Shown: positions 40,401-49,652, numbered from the stretch's first letter. The stretch: DNA of 64,000 nt from Flavobacterium pectinovorum (GCF_900142715.1 NZ_FRBX01000003.1:496001-560000); one strand, 5' to 3'. Translations and numbers: made by a program. The notes: generated by a model not told the origin, from the letters alone.

Positions 40401-41152
40401 ACATGGATTACAACCGTGTTCGTATTAGAAAATTTAATGTTTCAGGTGCCATCAGACACGTCGGACGTTATGGAAGTGAATTTAGTGTGCAGCCTGTTTT
40501 TCAAAGACTGACAGTTGAAGAAACCCAAAACAGATTTATCGATACACCAAATATTATAAATCCAAATGTTTTTGACAGTCAGAACTATGGCGGTTTAAAA
40601 GTTAAATATCTATTTAAAAATTCTGATTTTGCTGCTAAACCTACTTTAGGTGTGGCTTTTATGGTTGCAGCAACCTGGCTGACTAATTTAGATGAAAGCA
40701 AACAAAATTTCCCAACTCTTGAAAGTCTTTTAGGATTTACACATAAAATTGATCACAACGGAAAATTAGTTCTGGCCACATATCTAAAAGGAAAAGCTGT
40801 ATTAAACAACAATTATGACTTCTATCACGGGGCGACTTTAGGTGGAGATACTGACTTAAGAGGTTATAGAAATGAACGATTTTTAGGAAGTTCTTATTTT
40901 TCTCAAAGTAGTGATTTACGTTTTAGCATTGGTAAAATTCAAAAAACAATTGCTCCATTAACATACGGAATTTTGGGTGGTTTTGATTATGGAAGAGTAT
41001 GGCTTGACGGCGAAGATTCTAAAAAATGGCATCAGGATTACGGTGGCGGACTTTGGGTAAATGCAATTAATGTTTTAACTGCACGAATCTCTTACTTTAA
41101 ATCTCCTGATGAAGTAGGAAGAGTTATTTTTGGAGCGGCATATAGTTTTTAG
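37418..41152 (+). CDS. Lipoprotein: metallophosphatase + FAM20/HipA-like kinase region + outer membrane barrel
   Basis: 1244 residues. A lipoprotein signal (lipobox LLYSC, Cys29) is followed by a calcineurin-like phosphoesterase (about 55-375): GDAG 63-66, GDN 96-98, GNHD 139-142, HH 237-238, GHDH 313-316. Residues about 450-760 have kinase-like landmarks: VMRAMKK (lysine at 482-483), a catalytic-loop-like LIGDWDRH (618-625) and a metal-site-like PRDRDQAFAKYD (646-657); these resemble the GNMDRH and DN-RGFG motifs of FAM20 kinases. From about 885 to the end is a surface-antigen-type beta-barrel closing with AAYSF. The phosphatase and barrel are well supported; the kinase reading is my inference. 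Confidence 0.75.
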   Translation: MKLFLDNHFITKIKSYSLVITLLFLLYSCATHKAQYGKNVSANETDNATDTIKIAHTLFLVGDAGNADEEQSQQTLELLHQKLKKANKKSTLVFLGDNIYPKGFPSNNNTSDKTLAETKLTNQLKLTEGFKGKTVFIPGNHDWYSGIKGLELQADFVTKYLNDKKAFLPRKSCPIEDIKIDSTATLVAIDSEWFLEDWNNHPTINDNCDIKTREDFFDELENILNKNQEKTVVLAIHHPLLSNGTHGGQFSLEKQLFPLEKKIPLPIIGSFINLLRKTSGVSPQDIQNKQYTIYAKRIKTLLQGQKNVIVVSGHDHNLQYISKENIRQIISGAGSKSEAARAINENDFSYGGNGYATLTLFKSGDAKVTYFGNENQKEKLLFEREIIKAKEINWAAGESNKFPSTINTSIYSAEMTDKSLFHKFLFGQHYRKYYSMPIEARIATVDTLMGGLKPIREGGGHQSVSLRMSDPKGREYVMRAMKKSATVFLQSVAFKDQYVVNDFEETYTENFLLDFYTTSHPYAPFAIGSMADHLGISHTNPVLYYIPKQNGLKEFNANFGDELYMVEERPADNHLDGKNFGNPTDIISTEDMMANLHKDEKYSVDEKEYMKARLFDMLIGDWDRHSDQWRWGEYKKGDKVIYKPIPRDRDQAFAKYDGTLLSLLMNIPALRHMRTFKNKIDNVKWLAREPYPMDLAFLKTSEEKDWIEQAKFIQENLSDADIDNAFKNMPKEVQDGTIEDIKRKLKNRKKDLQKYASEYSDVLSKTVMIAGTDKKDKFVINHNARKSIEIQVYRIKKDGDELVYTKTVTDAKTKNLWVYGLDDSDVFQVVGDQKSKIKIRLIGGQNNDTYNIENGKKVIVYDFKSKNNTYNLDSKTKTELTDDYDVNLYNYEKPKYNVISGLPNIGFNPDDGVKVGVNLNYTVNNFKQNPYTQRHVINAFYYFATGGLEFNYVAHFPGLLGKWVIDVESLYTTPNFAMNYFGYGNETKYDIEEVDMDYNRVRIRKFNVSGAIRHVGRYGSEFSVQPVFQRLTVEETQNRFIDTPNIINPNVFDSQNYGGLKVKYLFKNSDFAAKPTLGVAFMVAATWLTNLDESKQNFPTLESLLGFTHKIDHNGKLVLATYLKGKAVLNNNYDFYHGATLGGDTDLRGYRNERFLGSSYFSQSSDLRFSIGKIQKTIAPLTYGILGGFDYGRVWLDGEDSKKWHQDYGGGLWVNAINVLTARISYFKSPDEVGRVIFGAAYSF

Positions 41153-41230
41153 AGCAAGATACTAAGGTTCTGAGTTGCTGAGATTCTAAGTTTTTTTTTT
41201 AGGTTCAAAGTTGCAAAGAACAAAGTTTTT

Positions 41231-41282
41231 TAGCCACGAATTCACGAATTTTTATTACTAATAATTCGTGAATTCGTGGCTA
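41231..41282. repeat. GCCACGAATTC hairpin after the tri-modular gene
   Basis: Perfect 20-bp arms (41231-41250, 41263-41282) starting TAGCCACGAATTC, with a 12-base spacer. Flanked on both sides by CTTAGAA- and GTTCAAAG-type short-word repeats (41157-41230 and 41288-41326) that reach the stop codon of the next gene. Confidence 0.9.
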
Positions 41283-41324
41283 ACTTTTTTACTTAGTATC
41301 TCAGAACCTTAGCAACTTAGAATC

Positions 41325-42185
41325 TTATTTTAATTTAAACTCGTATACGTTTCCTCCTACTTTGTTTGTTTTTTCGTCGGCGATAAGCAACGTGCTGTTG
41401 TCTTTAAAAACTATGGCTTCTTTTTGAGAAAAGTGATTTAGTTTGATTTCTGTCTGGGTTCCTTTGTGGAATAAATCTCCTTTAAAATCTTTAAACAAAA
41501 CTATTTTATCATGACTTAATACCACAACTTTTTTTCCATCCGGACTGATGGTTGCACTTGTTAAAACGCAATGATTATAGTTATCGCAGGTTTTAAATTC
41601 TCCAATTCTTGTTGCTTTTTGAGTTCCGGGTGCGTTTAAGATTTTGTAAATAAAAACTGTTCCGTCAAAATTTTTACTTCGGTTTTTTGTAAAAAGGTAA
41701 AAATAGTTTCCATTTTCAAAAAAACCTTCAACATCATAAAACAGTTCTTTTTTCTTTGGAGGAAATTCTGTTTGTTCGGGATACGAAAATGAAACTTTAT
41801 ATTCGGCTACAGCCATATCTTTATTCAGTTCATTCTTGGCAACTTTGTAAATACATAAATCCTTGCGTTCATTGTCGTTATTTCCAAAATCACCAATATA
41901 AATATTATCGTTTTTATCTTTGGTAATATCTTCCCAATCTACATTTGTAGCATTTGTTATTGTTATAGTTTTGGCCAGTTTTCCATCTGAATTTAAAGCA
42001 TAAATGGCATTTTTATTTCCACTGTCTTCTAATGTATAAAGCAAATTGTTTTTAGGAAAATAGGTAATTCCCGAAACTTCTTTCAACTTTTTAGGAAGTG
42101 AATAAAGCTCCTTTAAATCATTATTTGATTGTTGCTGACAAGCCAATAAAGCAACGGAAATTCCAAGTAAAAAAAACTTTTTCAT
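41325..42185 (-). CDS. Lipoprotein, probable beta-propeller (SdiA-regulated-like)
   Basis: 286 residues with lipoprotein signal MKKFFLLGISVALLAC (Cys16). The mature part is repetitive beta: LKEVSGITYFPKNNLLYTLEDSG, VDWEDITKDKNDNIYIGDFGNN, YDVEGFFENGNYFYLFTKN, ATISPDGKKVVVLSHD, KEAIVFKDNSTLLIADEKT. The EVSGI, EDIT and VEGF phrases recall SdiA-regulated and esterase-like propeller families. No catalytic site assigned. Confidence 0.7.
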   Translation of the reverse strand: MKKFFLLGISVALLACQQQSNNDLKELYSLPKKLKEVSGITYFPKNNLLYTLEDSGNKNAIYALNSDGKLAKTITITNATNVDWEDITKDKNDNIYIGDFGNNDNERKDLCIYKVAKNELNKDMAVAEYKVSFSYPEQTEFPPKKKELFYDVEGFFENGNYFYLFTKNRSKNFDGTVFIYKILNAPGTQKATRIGEFKTCDNYNHCVLTSATISPDGKKVVVLSHDKIVLFKDFKGDLFHKGTQTEIKLNHFSQKEAIVFKDNSTLLIADEKTNKVGGNVYEFKLK

Positions 42186-42218
42186 AGTATAGATTATTTT
42201 AAATATTTATCCATAATA

Positions 42219-42320
42219 TTGTCACCCTGAGGAACGAAGGATTACACAAGAAACTCCGTACTGTAGCTCTAAAATCTTTGTCGATCTACTAGTGCGATCC
42301 TTCGTTCCTCAGGATGACAA
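42219..42320. repeat. GTCACCCTGAGGAACGAAGGA inverted repeat
   Basis: Arms at 42219-42242 and 42297-42320 (24 bases, about two mismatches) face each other across 54 bases. Words like TCACCCTGAGG with CGAAGGAT are, from memory, a widespread bacterial intergenic repeat type. It fills the gap between two minus-strand genes. Confidence 0.8.
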
Positions 42321-42329
42321 AATCATGCG

Positions 42330-43382
42330 TTAAATCAAATTAGTGTTTTTAAAATTACGTGTAATAAACTCAAAAGCTGCAAACATAATATGCCCCATTG
42401 ATTTTGCGTTTTTGAATTTCATATCATTTGTATAACGGTACAATTCCATTTTTAGTTGATTGAGATGTTCTTCTGTCGAAATGGTATCATGACACATGAT
42501 ATTCAGTAATTTTTTGATTCTGTTTTCGGCAGAATGAATACGTTTTGCCAAAATTGCTCTTTCTTCATCTTTATACTGAATAATAGAACGTTCTTCTAAT
42601 TTATCTTTGATGAGTTTTATCATCGGATAATTTTCCTTAAAAAATTGTGGGCGATAAACTTTAAAATTTCCCTCATAACATTGCTGATCAAAGTCAATTG
42701 GGCGAATTTTATAAACCACCTGATCAAAATCGTGAATTGGCACAATTACATAATTATACGCTCGCATATCGCCTAAAAGCCGAATCATACAACGTTCGTT
42801 GAATTTCACAAACTCTTTTGCAATTTGAGATTTCTCCATTTCGGTACAATTATCCAATAAAGTATCCATGAAAACATCTCCGGGAATTCCGATAATATGC
42901 TCTTCGATTAAAGTGTCTTTAAAAACTAAAAAATTTATTTTATCGGGCGAAAGAATATCTTCCAATTCTAAACCGTAAATTCTTGAAGCATCTGCTTTTT
43001 TGATATAAAAATGAACGTAATTATCATTGAGAATATTTCTAACTTTTATTCGAAAAGGTTTCGAATTTCCGAAAGTACAATAATCAATCGCATCAATATT
43101 TAGAAACTGGATAATCTCGCTATTTCCATCAGAATGCAAGAGTGAATATACTTTTTTTAGATTGAGGTCGATTTCATTTCTTTCAAATTCACTATAATAA
43201 ACACGAATCCAGAGCGTATCGGTTTCATTCTTATCATAAACATTTACAGAACCGGCAAAGCGTAATAAATCATCATAGAATACTGATACTTTTGAAATTC
43301 GTTCGTATCGTTCTAAATAACTTAAAAGAGATTGTGTTAAAGGATAAGATGGTTTTTTTAAAACCATTAAAGGTTCGCTCAT
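42330..43382 (-). CDS. Cytoplasmic protein with possible kinase-like core
   Basis: 350 residues, no signal peptide or membrane helix. I do not recognise a named family. The middle shows spacing like protein-kinase-fold enzymes: a beta-strand with Lys128/Lys129 (VHFYIKKADASRIYGLELED), a segment LLGDMRAYNYVIV in which Asp205 and Asn210 are spaced as D-x4-N, and RPIDFDQ with Asp230/Asp232 about 20-25 residues later. The C-terminus is helical. The kinase-like reading is inference; the gene itself is clearly real. Confidence 0.7.
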   Translation of the reverse strand: MSEPLMVLKKPSYPLTQSLLSYLERYERISKVSVFYDDLLRFAGSVNVYDKNETDTLWIRVYYSEFERNEIDLNLKKVYSLLHSDGNSEIIQFLNIDAIDYCTFGNSKPFRIKVRNILNDNYVHFYIKKADASRIYGLELEDILSPDKINFLVFKDTLIEEHIIGIPGDVFMDTLLDNCTEMEKSQIAKEFVKFNERCMIRLLGDMRAYNYVIVPIHDFDQVVYKIRPIDFDQQCYEGNFKVYRPQFFKENYPMIKLIKDKLEERSIIQYKDEERAILAKRIHSAENRIKKLLNIMCHDTISTEEHLNQLKMELYRYTNDMKFKNAKSMGHIMFAAFEFITRNFKNTNLI

Positions 43383-43489
43383 TTTGAATATCTTTAATAC
43401 AAATTTACATCAATAGCATGATATAAATAAATTTAGCGTAACAATATACAAGTTGAATCGTCATACTAAAAACTAAAACCGAAATAAAT

Positions 43490-44401
43490 TTGGAAACCAT
43501 ACTTACTATTGAAAATCTTCACAAACGATACGGGCGCATTCAAGCCTTAAAAAATGTATCTTTTGAAATACAAAAAGGCCGTGTATATGGCATTTTAGGT
43601 CCGAACGGAAGTGGAAAATCAACCACGTTGGGAATTGTGCTGAATGTTGTAAACAAAACATCCGGCGATTATCGCTGGTTCAACGGGAACATTCAAACGC
43701 ATGAAGCGCTAAAAAAAGTTGGAGCAATTATAGAAAGACCTAACTTTTATCCTTACATGACGGCCGAAGAAAACCTGAAATTAGTCTGTAAAATAAAAAG
43801 TATTGACTATTCTAAAATAATCGAAAAACTGGATTTAGTAGGTTTGTCAGAAAGAAAAAACAGCAAATTCAGTACGTTTTCTTTAGGAATGAAACAGCGT
43901 TTGGCCATTGCCTCAGCACTTTTAAATGATCCTGAAATTTTAATTTTAGATGAACCAACAAACGGATTAGATCCCCAGGGAATTCACCAGATTAGAGATA
44001 TTATAAAAAAAATTGCATCGCAGGGAACGACAATTTTACTGGCTTCGCATTTGTTGGATGAAGTCGAAAAAGTCTGTTCTCATGTTATTGTTTTAAGAAA
44101 AGGCGAAATTTTATATTCCGGCTCAGTAGACGGAATGTCTGCAAATGAAGGCTTTTTTGAAGTTATGGCAGATGACAATGTGCTTTTAAAAACCGTTTTG
44201 CAGGAACATCCTGCAATAGACAGAATTACTGAAGAAGATGGGAAATTATTGGTTTACTTAAAATCAGATTTATCAGCATCAGAACTGAATCAGTTTTTGT
44301 TTTCTAAAAACCTTACTTTAAGCCATTTGGTAAAACGAAAAAATAGTTTAGAAGCACAATTTTTAGAATTAACCAAAAATGCCACCATCAAAAACAACTA
44401 A
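43490..44401 (+). CDS. ABC transporter ATP-binding protein
   Basis: 303 residues. Walker A GPNGSGKST at 37-45, signature FSLGMKQR at 130-137, Walker B ILILDEPTNG from about 150, H-loop in LLASHLLDE. It belongs to the CcmA/NatA-like subgroup used by two-gene export systems. The start is TTG at 43490; an in-frame stop lies shortly upstream and there is no ATG, and the sequence METILTIENLHKRYG is what homologues usually begin with. Followed by its permease after 3 bases. Confidence 0.92.
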   Translation: METILTIENLHKRYGRIQALKNVSFEIQKGRVYGILGPNGSGKSTTLGIVLNVVNKTSGDYRWFNGNIQTHEALKKVGAIIERPNFYPYMTAEENLKLVCKIKSIDYSKIIEKLDLVGLSERKNSKFSTFSLGMKQRLAIASALLNDPEILILDEPTNGLDPQGIHQIRDIIKKIASQGTTILLASHLLDEVEKVCSHVIVLRKGEILYSGSVDGMSANEGFFEVMADDNVLLKTVLQEHPAIDRITEEDGKLLVYLKSDLSASELNQFLFSKNLTLSHLVKRKNSLEAQFLELTKNATIKNN

Positions 44402-44404
44402 ACC

Positions 44405-45241
44405 ATGAACCGACTTATATCTATAGAATTACAAAAAATCTGGAAAAACAAAGCCAGTCGTGTCCTTACTTTAACGTATTTTATTTTACTTTCTTTTATT
44501 GCTTTAATTGCTTCCATAAAATTTGACTTTGGAGTTGTTAAAATTCATGTAGCCGAAATGGGAATTTTCAACTTTCCTTTTATCTGGCATTTTAACACCT
44601 ATATTGCCGCGTGGCTAAAGCTTTTTCTGGCGATCGTAATCGTTTCAATGATGGCGAATGAGTATAGTTATGGCGCTTTAAAACAAAATTTAATTGATGG
44701 TCTAAGCAAAAAAGAGTTCATTTTGTCTAAATTCCTGACAGTTGTACTTTTTGCATTATGCTCTACAATTTTTGTTTTTGTGATGAGTTTAATTTTAGGA
44801 TTTAGCTTTTCATCTTATACAGAATTTGATGTTATTTTTATGGATTTGGATTACCTTTTAGCCTTTTTTGTTAAACTTACCGGATTCTTTTCTTTTTGTT
44901 TATTTTTAGGAATCTTCGTAAAACGATCTGCGTTTGCATTAGGTTTTCTTTTAGTATGGCTTTTTGTAGAATCAATCATAAAAGGACTTTTAGTTTTTCA
45001 GGTTTTTCCAAATAGTAATACTGGTGACTATATCATGCAATTTTTACCTTTAGAAGCAATGTCTAATTTAATTGTTGAACCATTTACAAGATTATCAGTA
45101 ATAAAAACAATTGGAAACCAAATTGGTGTTGAAAATACTAAGGATTATGACGTCCATTATCTTTCAATTCTGATCGTTATGATCTGGACATATTTGTTTG
45201 TTTATTTTTCTTACAGAATACTAAAAAATAGAGATTTATAG
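44405..45241 (+). CDS. ABC-2 type permease
   Basis: 278 residues with about six membrane helices (for example 19-38, 63-85, 107-133, 149-168, 172-195, 252-270). The N-terminal MNRLISIELQKIWKNKASRVL is typical of ABC-2 permeases such as NatB or those of antimicrobial-peptide and gliding-type exporters. Pairs with the preceding ATPase. Substrate unknown; the gene just downstream encodes a secreted adhesin-like protein but T9SS, not this ABC system, should export that. Confidence 0.85.
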   Translation: MNRLISIELQKIWKNKASRVLTLTYFILLSFIALIASIKFDFGVVKIHVAEMGIFNFPFIWHFNTYIAAWLKLFLAIVIVSMMANEYSYGALKQNLIDGLSKKEFILSKFLTVVLFALCSTIFVFVMSLILGFSFSSYTEFDVIFMDLDYLLAFFVKLTGFFSFCLFLGIFVKRSAFALGFLLVWLFVESIIKGLLVFQVFPNSNTGDYIMQFLPLEAMSNLIVEPFTRLSVIKTIGNQIGVENTKDYDVHYLSILIVMIWTYLFVYFSYRILKNRDL

Positions 45242-45254
45242 TATATTTGCTACT

Positions 45255-47591
45255 ATGAATTATTTTAAAATTGTTTTGTTCGTTTTATTTCTAAGTTGTC
45301 TATCTGTAAAGGTAAATGCACAATTTATAAGTATTGATGATCAAAAAACACCCCAGCAGCTTATTGAAAATATTTTAGTAAACAGTTCTTGTGTTTCTAT
45401 TACAAATTCATCAGGAAAAGGAGATGATTTTAGTCCGGGTCAAAAAAGTTTTGCTTATTTTAATGCCGGTTCAACCCGTTTTCCTTTTCCTGAAGGTATA
45501 GTTTTAGCAACTTCTAAAAGTACAAACGCAATTGGCCCTTATAAAAGTGATTTAGGTGAGGGAAGTACAAAATGGCTAGGTGATTCAGACTTAGATCAAA
45601 CTTTAGGAATTAGCTCTATAAATGCTACGTCATTAGAATTTGATTTTGTACCATTAACAAACTTTTTAAGTTTCAATTATATTTTTGCATCAAATGAATA
45701 TCAATCTTTTTATCCATGTGTCTATTCTGATGGTTTTGCATTTTTAATTAAAGAAGTCGGAACAAACGATCCTTATAAAAATCTGGCTGTACTTCCTAAT
45801 ACAAATACACCGGTTTCGTCAACAAATGTTCATCCGAAAATTGAACCTAGCGTAGCCATTAATGGGGATAAATACGATGGCTGTGCAGCTATAAACGAAA
45901 TTTATTTTAATGGATTAAATAATGGTTCGAGCCCTGTAAATTATGCCGGACAAACTGTTGTTATGAATGCACAGACTAATGTAATTGCAGGAAGAAAATA
46001 TCACATAAAGCTCGTTATTGCAGATGATAAGAACCAATATTATGATTCGGCTGTATTCTTAGAAGCAGGAAGTTTTATTTCAAAAATTGATTTTGGAGAA
46101 GATCGCACAATTGCAACCAATAATCCCGCTTGTTTTGGAGAAAAAATTCTTTTAGACAGCAAACTTTCTGCTACTGATCATACATTTAAATGGTATAAAA
46201 AAGATAATCCTGCTACAATTTTAGGCACAAATTCAACTTTTGAAGTTGCAGAAGCCGGAACCTACAAAGTTGAAGCTACCGTAATAGGAACAACATGTGT
46301 ACTATCAGGAGAAATAAAAATTGATTATGCACCTGAAATCCTTTCGGCAAATACGACTTTAATACAATGTGATGATAATACAGATGGAATTTCAATTTTC
46401 AATTTAACGAAAGTAAATAATATCATAAAAAATAATGATTCTGAAATTTTAAACAGTGGATATTATGAATCATTGACTAATGCTGAAGCCAAAACAAATC
46501 CAATTCTAACGCCTGAAAACTATACCAATAAATCAGCCTCTCAAATTATTTTTGCAAGACTTGAAAACAAGTACGGCTGTTATAAAATAGCCGAAATAAC
46601 ATTACAAATTTCAAATACAGCTATTGCAAGTCAAAACCCGGTAGCTACATGTGATGGAGATGAAATACAAGACGGTTTTTATCAATTTGACCTAAGTACA
46701 GAAGTTACTCCTCAAATCGTTTCAGGATTACCAGCTGGATTAACTGTTCAATATTATTTAGACACAAATGCTGCAGTAACAGAAACAAATGCTTTACCCA
46801 ATATCTTTAAAAACACAATTGCTTTAACACAAATAATCTATGCGAGAATTATTAACGGACCAAATTGCTATGATATAACTCCGATTACACTTGTTGTAAA
46901 TACTTTTGATCCGCCAAATTTTGAAGATGAATCTAAATACCTATGTAAAGAGGATGAAATCGATCTGACAGTTGCTACAGGCTTCTCAAATTATTTGTGG
47001 AATACAGGAAGTACAACAAATACAATAACTGTAAATGCAGCTGGAGATTATTCAGTTACTGTAAAAGACGAAAATGGTTGTGAGAAGACTAAAAAATTCA
47101 AAGTAATTCTATCAGAACCTGCAACTATAACAGGAGCAGCGATAAAAGATTTTTCTGCCAATGAAAATTCAGTTTTACTTGAATATACAGGAGTTGGAAA
47201 TTATGAGTTTTCATTAGACGGAATTGTTTTTCAAAAAGATCCGTTATTTAGTAATGTTGCTCCGGGAATTTATAATGCTATTGCCAGAGATATAAATGGT
47301 TGCGGTTTATCAAACTCTTATCTTGTATATGTATTGGACTACCCTAGATTTTTTACTCCAAACGAAGATGGATATAATGATTTGTGGTTTATTAAAAACT
47401 TAGATCAACTACCTAATTATACTCTTTTTATTTTTGATCGTTATGGTAAATTACTAAAACAAATGAACAGAAACAGCAGTGGCTGGAATGGAATTTTTAA
47501 CGGGCAACTATTACCTTCAGATGACTATTGGTTTAATCTAACTTTTGTAGATGGTAAAATAGTTAAAGGTCATTTTAGTTTAAAAAGATAA
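45255..47591 (+). CDS. Secreted T9SS type B protein with choice-of-anchor L domain
   Basis: 778 residues: signal peptide (to about 22, ...SVKVNAQ), a choice-of-anchor L domain (about 25-275: TPQQLIENILVNSSCVSITN, FPFPEGIVLATS, LEFDFVPLTNFLSFNYIFASNEY), several Ig-like or PKD-type segments, and a C-terminal ~90-residue sorting domain (YPRFFTPNEDGYNDLWFIKN ... IFDRYGKLLKQM ... GWNGIFNGQLLPSDDYWF). The last is the gliding-motility-associated/T9SS type B signal. Predicted to be carried to the cell surface or released; a surface adhesin or polymer-binding role is likely. Confidence 0.92.
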   Translation: MNYFKIVLFVLFLSCLSVKVNAQFISIDDQKTPQQLIENILVNSSCVSITNSSGKGDDFSPGQKSFAYFNAGSTRFPFPEGIVLATSKSTNAIGPYKSDLGEGSTKWLGDSDLDQTLGISSINATSLEFDFVPLTNFLSFNYIFASNEYQSFYPCVYSDGFAFLIKEVGTNDPYKNLAVLPNTNTPVSSTNVHPKIEPSVAINGDKYDGCAAINEIYFNGLNNGSSPVNYAGQTVVMNAQTNVIAGRKYHIKLVIADDKNQYYDSAVFLEAGSFISKIDFGEDRTIATNNPACFGEKILLDSKLSATDHTFKWYKKDNPATILGTNSTFEVAEAGTYKVEATVIGTTCVLSGEIKIDYAPEILSANTTLIQCDDNTDGISIFNLTKVNNIIKNNDSEILNSGYYESLTNAEAKTNPILTPENYTNKSASQIIFARLENKYGCYKIAEITLQISNTAIASQNPVATCDGDEIQDGFYQFDLSTEVTPQIVSGLPAGLTVQYYLDTNAAVTETNALPNIFKNTIALTQIIYARIINGPNCYDITPITLVVNTFDPPNFEDESKYLCKEDEIDLTVATGFSNYLWNTGSTTNTITVNAAGDYSVTVKDENGCEKTKKFKVILSEPATITGAAIKDFSANENSVLLEYTGVGNYEFSLDGIVFQKDPLFSNVAPGIYNAIARDINGCGLSNSYLVYVLDYPRFFTPNEDGYNDLWFIKNLDQLPNYTLFIFDRYGKLLKQMNRNSSGWNGIFNGQLLPSDDYWFNLTFVDGKIVKGHFSLKR

Positions 47592-47632
47592 TAGTACAAA
47601 ATTCCAAATATCAAATTCCAATGTTATAAAAT

Positions 47633-47669
47633 AAAAAATCCCAAACTCCTTATGGAATTTGGGATTTTT
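47633..47669. terminator. Bidirectional terminator between the T9SS substrate and typA
   Basis: AAAAATCCCAAACTCC pairs with GGAATTTGGGATTTTT (one mismatch) around a 4-base loop. Both genes converge here. Confidence 0.88.
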
Positions 47670-47688
47670 ATATTGAAAATTTAAAACC

Positions 47689-49485
47689 TTAGATTTTAAA
47701 TCTTTTTCTATCAGTTTCTGTCAAATAGATTTTTCTCAAACGAATAGATTTTGGAGTTACCTCTACATATTCATCTTTTTGAATGTACTCTAAAGCTTCT
47801 TCAAGAGAGAAAATAATTGGTGGAATGATTCTTGCTTTTTCATCATTTCCAGATGAACGAACGTTAGATTGTTTTTTCTCTTTAGTTACGTTTACACACA
47901 TATCATCAGCACGAGAGTTTTCTCCAATTACCTGACCTTCGTAAATTTCAGCATTTGGTTCAACAAAAAACTTACCACGATCTTGCAATTTATCGATAGA
48001 ATAAGGAATAGCTTTTCCTTTTTCCATAGAAATCAACGAACCTTTGTTACGTCCTGCAATTTCTCCTTTGTAAGGCTCATATCCAATAAAACGGTGTGCC
48101 ATAATAGCCTCACCAGCTGTTGCAGTAAGTAATTGATTACGCAATCCAATAATTCCACGTGATGGAATATTAAATTTTACAATCATACGCTCCCCTTTAG
48201 TTTCCATAGAAAGCATTTCTCCTTTACGCATTGTAACGAATTCAACTGCTCTACCTGAAAGGTTTTCTGGTAAATCGATTGTCAATTCTTCAATTGGCTC
48301 ACATTTTTTACCATCAATTTCTTTGATGATAACCTGTGGCTGACCAATTTGCAACTCATACCCTTCTCTTCTCATTGTTTCAATAAGAACAGATAAGTGA
48401 AGTACTCCACGACCAAAAACCATGAATTTATCAGCAGAATCAGTTTCACCTAACTTCATAGCTAAGTTTTTCTCTAATTCTTTTGTTAATCTTTCTCTAA
48501 TATGACGAGAAGTTACAAATTTACCTTCTTTACCAAAGAAAGGTGAATCGTTAATTGTAAACAACATACTCATTGTTGGCTCATCAATTGCGATAGTTTG
48601 TAAAGCTTCAGGATTTTCAGCATCGGCGATAGTATCTCCAATTTCAAAACCTTCAACTCCAATAATAGCACAGATATCTCCAGCAATTACTTGTTGTACT
48701 TTTTTACGGCCTAAACCTTCAAAAGTATGTAATTCTTTAATACGTGATTTTATAACTTTACCATCTCTTTTTACCAAAGAAATTGGCATACCTTCATTCA
48801 AAATACCTCTTTCAAGACGACCAATAGCGATACGACCTGTAAATGCAGAGAAATCTAAAGATGTAATCAACATTTGAGGAGTTCCTTCAGATACTTTAGG
48901 AGCTGGTACATTTTTGATAACCATGTCTAATAAAGGCTCAATGTTGTCAGTTTGGTTTCTGAAATCATCAGACATCCAGTTGTTTTTAGCAGAACCGTAA
49001 ACAGTTGGAAAATCTAATTGTTCTTCAGAAGCACCTAATTCAAACATTAAGTCAAAAACTTTTTCATGAACTTCTTCAGGAGTACAGTTTTCTTTATCAA
49101 CTTTGTTGATAACTACGCATGGCTTAAGACCTAGGTCAATCGCTTTTTGTAGTACAAAACGAGTTTGTGGCATTGGACCCTCAAAAGCATCCACTAGCAA
49201 ACATACACCATCGGCCATGTTCAATACACGTTCTACTTCACCTCCAAAATCCGCGTGGCCTGGAGTGTCAATAATATTGATTTTTGTTCCTTTATATTGA
49301 ACTGATACGTTTTTAGAAGTAATAGTAATACCTCTCTCACGCTCTAAATCGTTATTATCAAGAATTAAATCACCTGTATTTTCGTTGTCACGAAATAATT
49401 GACAGTGATACATAATTTTATCAACCAAAGTGGTTTTACCGTGATCGACGTGGGCAATAATTGCAATGTTTCTAATAGATTCCAT
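47689..49485 (-). CDS. typA: Translational GTPase TypA/BipA
   Basis: 598 residues, family length. GTPase motifs: [10 protein letters not shown] (11-20), [15 protein letters not shown] and NKVD; then EF-Tu-like domain II, EF-G-like domains and the TypA-specific C-terminus ([17 protein letters not shown], [20 protein letters not shown]). Binds the ribosome and supports 50S assembly and stress adaptation. Single-gene unit with a -7 element TACCTTTG (minus strand, plus 49505-49512) before the start. Confidence 0.95.
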   Translation of the reverse strand: MESIRNIAIIAHVDHGKTTLVDKIMYHCQLFRDNENTGDLILDNNDLERERGITITSKNVSVQYKGTKINIIDTPGHADFGGEVERVLNMADGVCLLVDAFEGPMPQTRFVLQKAIDLGLKPCVVINKVDKENCTPEEVHEKVFDLMFELGASEEQLDFPTVYGSAKNNWMSDDFRNQTDNIEPLLDMVIKNVPAPKVSEGTPQMLITSLDFSAFTGRIAIGRLERGILNEGMPISLVKRDGKVIKSRIKELHTFEGLGRKKVQQVIAGDICAIIGVEGFEIGDTIADAENPEALQTIAIDEPTMSMLFTINDSPFFGKEGKFVTSRHIRERLTKELEKNLAMKLGETDSADKFMVFGRGVLHLSVLIETMRREGYELQIGQPQVIIKEIDGKKCEPIEELTIDLPENLSGRAVEFVTMRKGEMLSMETKGERMIVKFNIPSRGIIGLRNQLLTATAGEAIMAHRFIGYEPYKGEIAGRNKGSLISMEKGKAIPYSIDKLQDRGKFFVEPNAEIYEGQVIGENSRADDMCVNVTKEKKQSNVRSSGNDEKARIIPPIIFSLEEALEYIQKDEYVEVTPKSIRLRKIYLTETDRKRFKI

Positions 49486-49504
49486 CTGTGATTTTTAATG
49501 GGTG

Positions 49505-49512
49505 CAAAGGTA
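49505..49512 (-). promoter_or_regulatory. -7 element of typA
   Basis: Minus-strand TACCTTTG matches TAnnTTTG and is 20 bases before the typA ATG. A -33 TTG at normal spacing is not evident. Confidence 0.45.
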
Positions 49513-49615
49513 CACTTTATTTTGATATAAAAAACGTTTCTTTGATAGTTTGCGTATATCCAAGTAATTAGTTCAACTCTCAATGTTAATTTTAAGGTCA
49601 AAATGAAATCTAATT

Positions 49616-49648
49616 TTTGCTTAATTATGGTTAATTTAATTATATTTG
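49616..49648 (+). promoter_or_regulatory. Promoter with almost no leader before the PAS histidine kinase
   Basis: TTTG at 49616-49619, 21-base spacer, and TATATTTG at 49641-49648 give a strong match to the Bacteroidetes promoter. The first ATG follows only 4 bases after the -7 element, so the mRNA would be leaderless or nearly so, unless translation starts at a later Met (codon 14 at 49692). Confidence 0.6.
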
Positions 49649-49652
49649 AGTA

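Noticed and set aside
36207..41152. A complete Pycsar or CBASS defence operon
   Set aside because: No cyclase or CD-NTase gene is present near the HD-PycTM gene; only the effector-like half is seen.
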